Origin: Cyclostephanos tholiformis
Taxonomy: Eukaryota > Bacillariophyta > Thalassiosirophyceae > Thalassiosirales > Thalassiosiraceae
Reading direction: 5' to 3'
Assembly: GCA_036939975.1 (NCBI GenBank)
Contig: JALLPB010000950.1
Location: 1 to 12,037 of the forward strand
DNA length: 12,037 nucleotides
Positions 7,896-12,037 of this stretch are shown piece by piece. Numbering within the stretch: the stretch's first letter is position 1; every line of letters begins with the position of its first letter. Both the position numbers and the translations under genes were made by a program. The notes under the pieces are model-generated. The model was not told the origin of the DNA and searched no databases. It was given only the letters and a program-made list of their open reading frames with translations.

Positions 7896-9839
7896 TCAAA
7901 TTTGACCTCGTTTTGCAAATGCAGTATCACAGTTTCTTAGCCAAGGGCACTCTTCCCATAACAGTCGCCACGCTTCCTCATTTGAAGCATCGGTGACGTC
8001 CTCACTTCGTGCCATGAGCAGTCGATATCTTTTCTCGTCATTTCGGCGAACATTGTACACTGCATCGACGAAAGAAGCCAGGCGAGGCAAGAGAGTGGCC
8101 TTCCAGTGATGATTGTGATTGTAGATCGGATCGTTGAGGGATACTCGTGTTACTGTTATATTGACGTCCTCTGTGATTTTTTGTGTTTTGCTCTTTTTGC
8201 CAACCCCAGCTTCCTTTTCGTTCTCTATCTTTTGATTCCCCTTCTCGCATCTTCTCTTTCGTCGTAACACCTGGACTAAATCGGCATCTTCGACATTATA
8301 CATATGACAGTAGAGACAAGTTTGTATTTGATCGTAGAGCGGCGGAGGGACCTTCGCCTCTTTCATTCGGTGTTTGCATTCCACTATGATGGGGCGAAGT
8401 GTCCAATTGTCTTCATCATCGTCGAAAGAACTGCTTCCATTGCTGATATCGTCGTTCGAGGGATTCGACGATGAGGCAAGTGCAGCGTGAGCTCTATCTT
8501 GAGATTTATCAGCCGTTGATTTCGACGAGTCTATGTACAGCTCGTCTCTCATGCCGTCGACTGCACCAACAATTTTGAAGAACGGCTTCTGTTCCTCTTT
8601 ATCCGACGCCCGAGGAATAGTTGAGAAGCTATCTTTGGCCTGTACTTCATTTGCGCCGACAATTCCGGAATTTTGATCACGATCAATTTCGATGGTACCG
8701 ACGTGCTTCGTTCCTCCGTGATCCATCATGGCCACCTTTCCATCATCGTTAGCGTGAGTCAAAATCTCCCCATCCAGACGACGCTTCCATAATCGTCGAA
8801 TCGCCTCACCCATAGGCTCGGCCGTCACGCCCAGCTCGCCGTCGTCGACTTCGTCATCGCACACAACACGACGGAATCGCCATTCCATCAGCGCCTCGTT
8901 CCTCTCCCTGACGCGCGACCCGATCCTCATCTCGTACAGGTCCAACGAGTCGTCCTCGTGATGGGTTCCGAATCCGGTGGTAACGTGTCCCCGCGTCGAC
9001 TCGAGCAATGTCTTGACCTGATCCGCGGATAACCTACCATCGCATTGCGCCTTCACCGCGCGGGATTCGATAGAATCCCGGATGGATTTTACGTCGTCGA
9101 TCGAATCCAATTTACGGGTACCATCCGACACCTCGAGGACATGCATAACGAGCTCCCTCGTCTCGTTCGATGCCGTCGATGCCAATTTCAGCATCGTCTC
9201 GCGCTCGTGATCTTTGGCGTCGACCAACGTCAGGCCGAGCGCGTGCGCGTCGATCCTCAATAGTCTTTGGCCGTGATGGGATTGGTATACGAGGTCGAAT
9301 AACAAGCTCGGTAGGTCCTGATAGGGATGTAGGCCGCACAGTGCCGATACGGACGATGCCGATATGCGCAGGTGATGCGGAGAATTCTTGAATTCGTACA
9401 TGGCATCGCGCTCCTGGTCGTCGTGGTCGTCGTCACCGTGGCCGTCGGCCGCTGCATCACCGCCGCGTTTGCGCTTCCCGCCTCCGCCACGATGTCTCAA
9501 TAACGAAACCGCCGCGAACCCAAGACTGCGTTCGGACGATGGATCGCCATTTGACTCTTCGTTCTCGGCAACGGACGACGCTCCGACTTCCTCTACGGCG
9601 TCGACGATGCTCGCGGCGGCGCATCCGATCTCGACGACGACGACGTCGGATGATGTTGTCGTTGTGTCATCGGTCGTCGACGGCGACGACGCCCTCGTCC
9701 GTTGTTCTTGTTCGAGCTGGCGACAGATGTTCAGTGCTGGCGTGCATGATGATAGTGCCGTCGCCATCGGAGGATTGTTCCCCCCCGACATGGACGACTG
9801 GAGGAGAGCACTATGAGGCTTCTTTTCGTTTGTGTGCAT
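7896..9839 (-). CDS. YqaJ-like PD-(D/E)XK nuclease
   Basis: Single-exon 647-aa protein with the motif order of YqaJ/lambda-exonuclease-type nucleases, which cut or resect DNA with metal ions. Residues 1-150 are low-complexity Ser/Thr/Asp and hold a basic GKRKRGG cluster (121-127), a possible nuclear signal. The nuclease core opens with ISASSVSALCGLHPY (159-173), then GFGTHHEDDSLDLYE (289-303, conserved Glu295). Active-site pieces are VGAVDGM (Asp428), IIVECKHRM (Glu487, Lys489) and LYDQIQTCLYCHM (Gln504). Insertions of about 115 residues (174-288) and of about 58 residues between Asp428 and Glu487, the latter acidic and Ser-rich, make it longer than the bacterial or phage forms. The ATG at 9839 is the first of the frame. 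It converges on the HAD gene 239 bp away and diverges from the acidic hypothetical gene. A role in repair, in organelles or as a domesticated viral nuclease cannot be told apart here. Confidence 0.8.
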   Translation of the reverse strand: MHTNEKKPHSALLQSSMSGGNNPPMATALSSCTPALNICRQLEQEQRTRASSPSTTDDTTTTSSDVVVVEIGCAAASIVDAVEEVGASSVAENEESNGDPSSERSLGFAAVSLLRHRGGGGKRKRGGDAAADGHGDDDHDDQERDAMYEFKNSPHHLRISASSVSALCGLHPYQDLPSLLFDLVYQSHHGQRLLRIDAHALGLTLVDAKDHERETMLKLASTASNETRELVMHVLEVSDGTRKLDSIDDVKSIRDSIESRAVKAQCDGRLSADQVKTLLESTRGHVTTGFGTHHEDDSLDLYEMRIGSRVRERNEALMEWRFRRVVCDDEVDDGELGVTAEPMGEAIRRLWKRRLDGEILTHANDDGKVAMMDHGGTKHVGTIEIDRDQNSGIVGANEVQAKDSFSTIPRASDKEEQKPFFKIVGAVDGMRDELYIDSSKSTADKSQDRAHAALASSSNPSNDDISNGSSSFDDDEDNWTLRPIIVECKHRMKEAKVPPPLYDQIQTCLYCHMYNVEDADLVQVLRRKRRCEKGNQKIENEKEAGVGKKSKTQKITEDVNITVTRVSLNDPIYNHNHHWKATLLPRLASFVDAVYNVRRNDEKRYRLLMARSEDVTDASNEEAWRLLWEECPWLRNCDTAFAKRGQI

Positions 9840-10086
9840 TCGCTTCGGGATGTTGGAGCAACGGCATGCACTATATTAAGGGTGTTGTATTGATTCCTCC
9901 GTGGTGGTCTTTCCAGGGGCACACCGCAAACTCTCACACTTCGCTAACTGCGCAACGACATCTACGAACCCGAGAGAGAAAATGGGAAATAAGAAGAAAT
10001 CGCACTAACATGGGAGGGCGGCGGGGAAATAGGTGGGCATCGCCTCGCAGCAGCGCCCTCGAGACGAGGTCGTCGAGGCGAAGGAA
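9840..10086. promoter_or_regulatory. divergent promoter and leader region
   Basis: The 247 bp lie between outward-facing start codons of the nuclease gene and the acidic hypothetical gene. On the reverse strand TTAATATAG at 9880-9872 is a TATA-like element about 33 bp before the nuclease ATG. On the forward side the leader carries two short upstream ORFs, at 9982-10008 (8 codons) and 10010-10090 (26 codons). Motif-based inference only. Confidence 0.45.
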
Positions 10087-10090
10087 ATGA
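10010..10090 (+). other. upstream ORF whose stop overlaps the next start (ATGA)
   Basis: ATG at 10010 opens 26 codons of a very basic Arg/Gly/Ser peptide ending at TGA 10088-10090, which shares bases with the ATG at 10087 of the following gene. A second short ORF (9982-10008) ends one base before it. Such a layout could couple or limit downstream translation if it is in the mRNA. Confidence 0.35.
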
Positions 10091-10647
10091 CGATTGCCGC
10101 GACTGCCACCGACGACGACGCCGGCGCGGTCCTGGACGGCGATGAGACCTCCGCCACCTCCGCCGCAACCCATCCCCCCCCGGATGGAAAATTGGCGCCC
10201 GCCGAGGAAGATAACGGCGAGGAGATATCCTTCATCGGTGACTTGCATTATGAATCCTTCCCCCTTCTTCTTCCGTCAACGGAGGGTGGGGAGGAGGAGT
10301 ATCTTTCCCTCGTGGTAGTAGACGAATCGACGGAGGAATCCTACGACCCTCACCACGGAAAGCGAGCGAGGAGGACGTCGAGAGGAGACGGATCATCGCC
10401 GGTGGGTGCGTTGGACGATGGAAGGAAGAAGCGAACTGGGAGGGGGACGAACTCGAACGACACGACGTCGTATTCGTCGTCGCGTGGGATGGAGCTGTGG
10501 ATCGATGGGGAGTGGGTCGATGATACCGTCGGGGAGAATGAAATCGACGACGATGACAACGATCGCGAACGAGCGAAGATATCATGGACCGCGAAACTCG
10601 CTCGAAAAATTGCCGCTAGAGTTCGTTGTTCCAAACGACTTCCTTGA
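10087..10647 (+). CDS. acidic, largely disordered hypothetical protein
   Basis: I do not recognise this 186-aa protein. It is rich in Asp, Glu, Ser and Thr with two ordered-looking patches, EISFIGDLHYESFPLLLPS (about 45-63) and EEEYLSLVVVDES (about 68-80). A basic KRARRTSR cluster (about 93-100) could be a nuclear signal, and the C-terminal 25 residues (WTAKLARKIAARVRCSKR) could form an amphipathic basic helix. ATG 10087 is the first in the frame; the frame is open back to about 10033 without an ATG. Codon third positions are strongly G/C, like the neighbouring nuclease and HAD genes, which supports coding on this strand. A 195-codon frame on the other strand overlaps it but reads as a shadow. 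Confidence 0.55.
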   Translation: MTIAATATDDDAGAVLDGDETSATSAATHPPPDGKLAPAEEDNGEEISFIGDLHYESFPLLLPSTEGGEEEYLSLVVVDESTEESYDPHHGKRARRTSRGDGSSPVGALDDGRKKRTGRGTNSNDTTSYSSSRGMELWIDGEWVDDTVGENEIDDDDNDRERAKISWTAKLARKIAARVRCSKRLP

Positions 10648-10875
10648 GGGAATTCGTGTTGCGCTTCGATAAATAGACGCGGTGGAACTGATGATGGAGT
10701 CGCTTTTTGACTTTGCCTGGTTGGTGTCACGCAGTTTTTCCTTCTTCTTTCACTTCTAAGATACGAATCCATGGGAGTGGTAATCATCTCTAAAGAGATA
10801 GGGATTGATAAGTAGGAGAGTGAACATCGATTAAAATGAATTTGCGCACGAATTAGAAATGACACCCGCGAAGTA
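10648..10875. other. intergenic region, nothing clear
   Basis: These 228 bp are A/T richer than the flanking frames and contain a pyrimidine-rich stretch near 10735-10756 (TTTTTCCTTCTTCTTTCAC) that could be a splice-acceptor-like or 3' untranslated element. No RNA gene or repeat is seen. Confidence 0.4.
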
Positions 10876-11181
10876 ATGACGAACTCCCCCCTCCCCCTAC
10901 CCAAAGGTTGTCCCGTATGCGGATTTGATCCGACCACACGCGGATGCTATCCCATCCATCACGTTAATCCCTTAGTCGAAGCAACAGCGAAGGGGGGCAT
11001 GGGGCATAGTCCACCCTCCGTCGCCCCCGCGCTACCGCGCTACCACTATACAGCGGACCCGCGCCTCATCGTTTTGGGAACGAGGAGACCAGAATCGCAC
11101 TTGAAGAAAAGTAAAAAGACGGATAGGGCGAGAGAGCTCATATCACCATATCGAATTATGACCATTGATTTTTGGTGGTAG
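10876..11181 (+). CDS. small hypothetical ORF, doubtful
   Basis: A 101-codon ORF from ATG 10876 with no recognised family. The N-terminal part has CPVCGFDPTTRGCYPIHH (residues 12-29), where two Cys, a third Cys and two His could bind zinc, and the middle is Lys/Arg-rich (LKKSKKTDRARE). Codon third positions are moderately G/C. No competing long frame occupies the centre of this stretch. It may be a real small gene, an exon of a larger one, or chance. Confidence 0.3.
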   Translation: MTNSPLPLPKGCPVCGFDPTTRGCYPIHHVNPLVEATAKGGMGHSPPSVAPALPRYHYTADPRLIVLGTRRPESHLKKSKKTDRARELISPYRIMTIDFWW

Positions 11182-11334
11182 AAGCCAATTCGGTTCATCT
11201 TCTGCTACCTGCTCGCTCTTTTACTCGGCGTACATGACGATGTCAATATAGACGGGCAAAGCACACCGCCCCGATGGTCTGCACCTTATTGTCCCCCGCT
11301 CCGGACAGGGGCTCACCGCCATGGGGCACTACTG
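11182..11334. other. short gap between converging ORFs
   Basis: These 153 bp lie between the doubtful forward ORF and the stop of the reverse allophanate-hydrolase-type gene and probably contain its 3' untranslated region. No further feature is visible. Confidence 0.4.
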
Positions 11335-11748
11335 CTACTTCTGCTGTCCCTCCTCCAGTGCCCGTCGATAGGCGCGCCACCCGCAGTAACTCGTAATCTC
11401 CCGTTCTCCGCGGCACAGCGCGGGCTCGGCCAGCACCCCCAATACGACATCCCCCCCCACCAATATGACCTTGCCAATGCATAGTCCCGGAGGCTCATTT
11501 TGAAGCACCCTAGCGATGCCCGAGGCCGGCACCGACCAAACCTCCAGGGCTATCGATGCCCCCTCGTCATCGTCGTCAACCCGCACCATGCCCGGATGGA
11601 CGTCGCCTATAGACCACAGTCGATACTTGGGCGCGGTACACGATTCGTATAGGAAGGTTGCTCCCACCTCGAGTAGATTCGGATTTAGTTCCAGACCACG
11701 CATCAGGGTGCCGTTGACGGCAAGTGGGAGGGCGTCGTCGTCTTTCAT
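11335..11748 (-). CDS. stand-alone allophanate hydrolase C-terminal-type domain protein
   Basis: A 137-aa protein that matches, nearly end to end, the C-terminal domain of allophanate hydrolase (AtzF/Dur2 type), an enzyme of urea breakdown. Recognisable pieces in order are LPLAVNGTLMRGLELNPNL (about 7-25), APKYRLWSIGDVHPGMVRV (about 39-57), ASIALEVWSVPA (about 64-75), PPGLCIGKVIL (about 85-95) and EREITSYCGWRAYRRAL (about 114-130). In full enzymes this domain follows an amidase domain and works on the N-carboxycarbamate product. Here no amidase signature lies upstream within the 289 bases left, and a TAG stands in frame six codons before the ATG. It could be a true solo protein or, less likely, a last exon joined by an acceptor near 11770. 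Acidic insert DDDDEG at about 58-63. Confidence 0.83.
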   Translation of the reverse strand: MKDDDALPLAVNGTLMRGLELNPNLLEVGATFLYESCTAPKYRLWSIGDVHPGMVRVDDDDEGASIALEVWSVPASGIARVLQNEPPGLCIGKVILVGGDVVLGVLAEPALCRGEREITSYCGWRAYRRALEEGQQK

Positions 11749-12037
11749 CGTGCAGGGTCCGTACTACCTAATAATTATTGTGTGTTTATGAAAAGAAGGT
11801 GAGGGGACGGACAGGCATAGCAGAGTCGATTTAGAACATACTACCTACTCTAATAAGTACCTACCTACTTGGTGCCTGCCGTAATTCGTTTTTTGGTGTT
11901 TTTTTCTTCTTTTCTTAGCGGTCTCTTAGGCAGTCAATTTGATGAATTCAGCTGGTTAGCATGCTGTTAGTAAAAATGTCACAACTCCGTGAATATTGGT
12001 CCAAACCAAGAAAGTAGCTAGCCTGTGGAAAGAGCAC
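11749..12037. other. right flank, promoter side of the reverse gene
   Basis: These 289 bp presumably hold the promoter and leader of the allophanate-hydrolase-type gene. They contain a direct repeat of CTACCTACT at 11841-11849 and 11861-11869 and a T-rich stretch near 11889-11917. No gene, RNA or mobile element is supported. Confidence 0.4.

Noticed and set aside
9388..10090. Long forward ORFs opposite the 5' half of the nuclease gene
   Set aside because: They mirror the repetitive TCG/CGA codons of the nuclease gene and are Arg/Ser-rich shadows; only the last 26 codons are kept, as an upstream ORF.
10350..10937. 195-codon reverse ORF opposite the acidic hypothetical gene
   Set aside because: Its Ser/Arg/Pro-rich composition is what the complement of an Asp/Glu/Ser gene gives, and codon third-position bias favours the forward strand.
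11029..11044. Two tandem copies of GCGCTACC
   Set aside because: Only two 8-bp units; too short to call a repeat of interest.
11935..12000. A tRNA-like AGCTGGTTAGCA segment near the right end
   Set aside because: It recalls a D-arm, but no matching acceptor stem and no T-arm (GGTTCGAATCC-like) follow at the right spacing.
1..12037. CRISPR array, bacterial defence island or operon
   Set aside because: No regular repeat-spacer pattern exists, genes alternate in strand and several have spliceosomal introns.

Overview
The window looks like nuclear DNA from a eukaryotic microbe, most likely a stramenopile alga such as a diatom. This is an inference from gene content and style. The genes carry short GT-AG introns (70-109 bp), have tightly packed alternating orientations, start at ATG codons in eukaryotic contexts and have no operons or Shine-Dalgarno sites. 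I cannot name the species.

Layout. Positions 1-960 hold no intact gene. They contain a 20-bp perfect palindrome, a forward-frame relic that reads like a decayed helix-turn-helix transposase, a coding-like reverse stretch broken by one stop, and the promoter of the first gene with an E2F-type motif. Positions 1004-4416 (+) are a six-exon ABCF1/ABC50-type ATP-binding-cassette protein (997 aa when spliced). Its stop lies 9 bp from the stop of a convergent two-exon SGNH/GDSL hydrolase (6431-4426, -) with an N-terminal membrane anchor. A short divergent promoter with a stacked GC-box/G-quadruplex tract, a TATA-like box and a second identical E2F-type motif separates that gene from a HAD-fold protein (6715-7656, +). 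A long intronless reverse gene (9839-7896, -) encodes a YqaJ-like PD-(D/E)XK nuclease. Divergent from it is an acidic, disordered hypothetical protein (10087-10647, +) with two upstream ORFs. A small doubtful ORF follows (10876-11181, +), then a stand-alone allophanate-hydrolase C-terminal-type protein (11748-11335, -). The last 290 bases hold no gene I can see.

How the genes relate. Nothing suggests one pathway. The ABCF protein points to translation. The SGNH enzyme is probably a membrane-tethered esterase or acyltransferase of the secretory system. The nuclease and HAD genes are nucleic-acid or phosphate chemistry candidates that happen to be convergent neighbours. I see no new multigene system. 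The most useful items are the YqaJ-like nuclease in a nuclear setting, the solo allophanate-hydrolase domain, the shared E2F-type motif, and the 78-bp intron that is open in frame.
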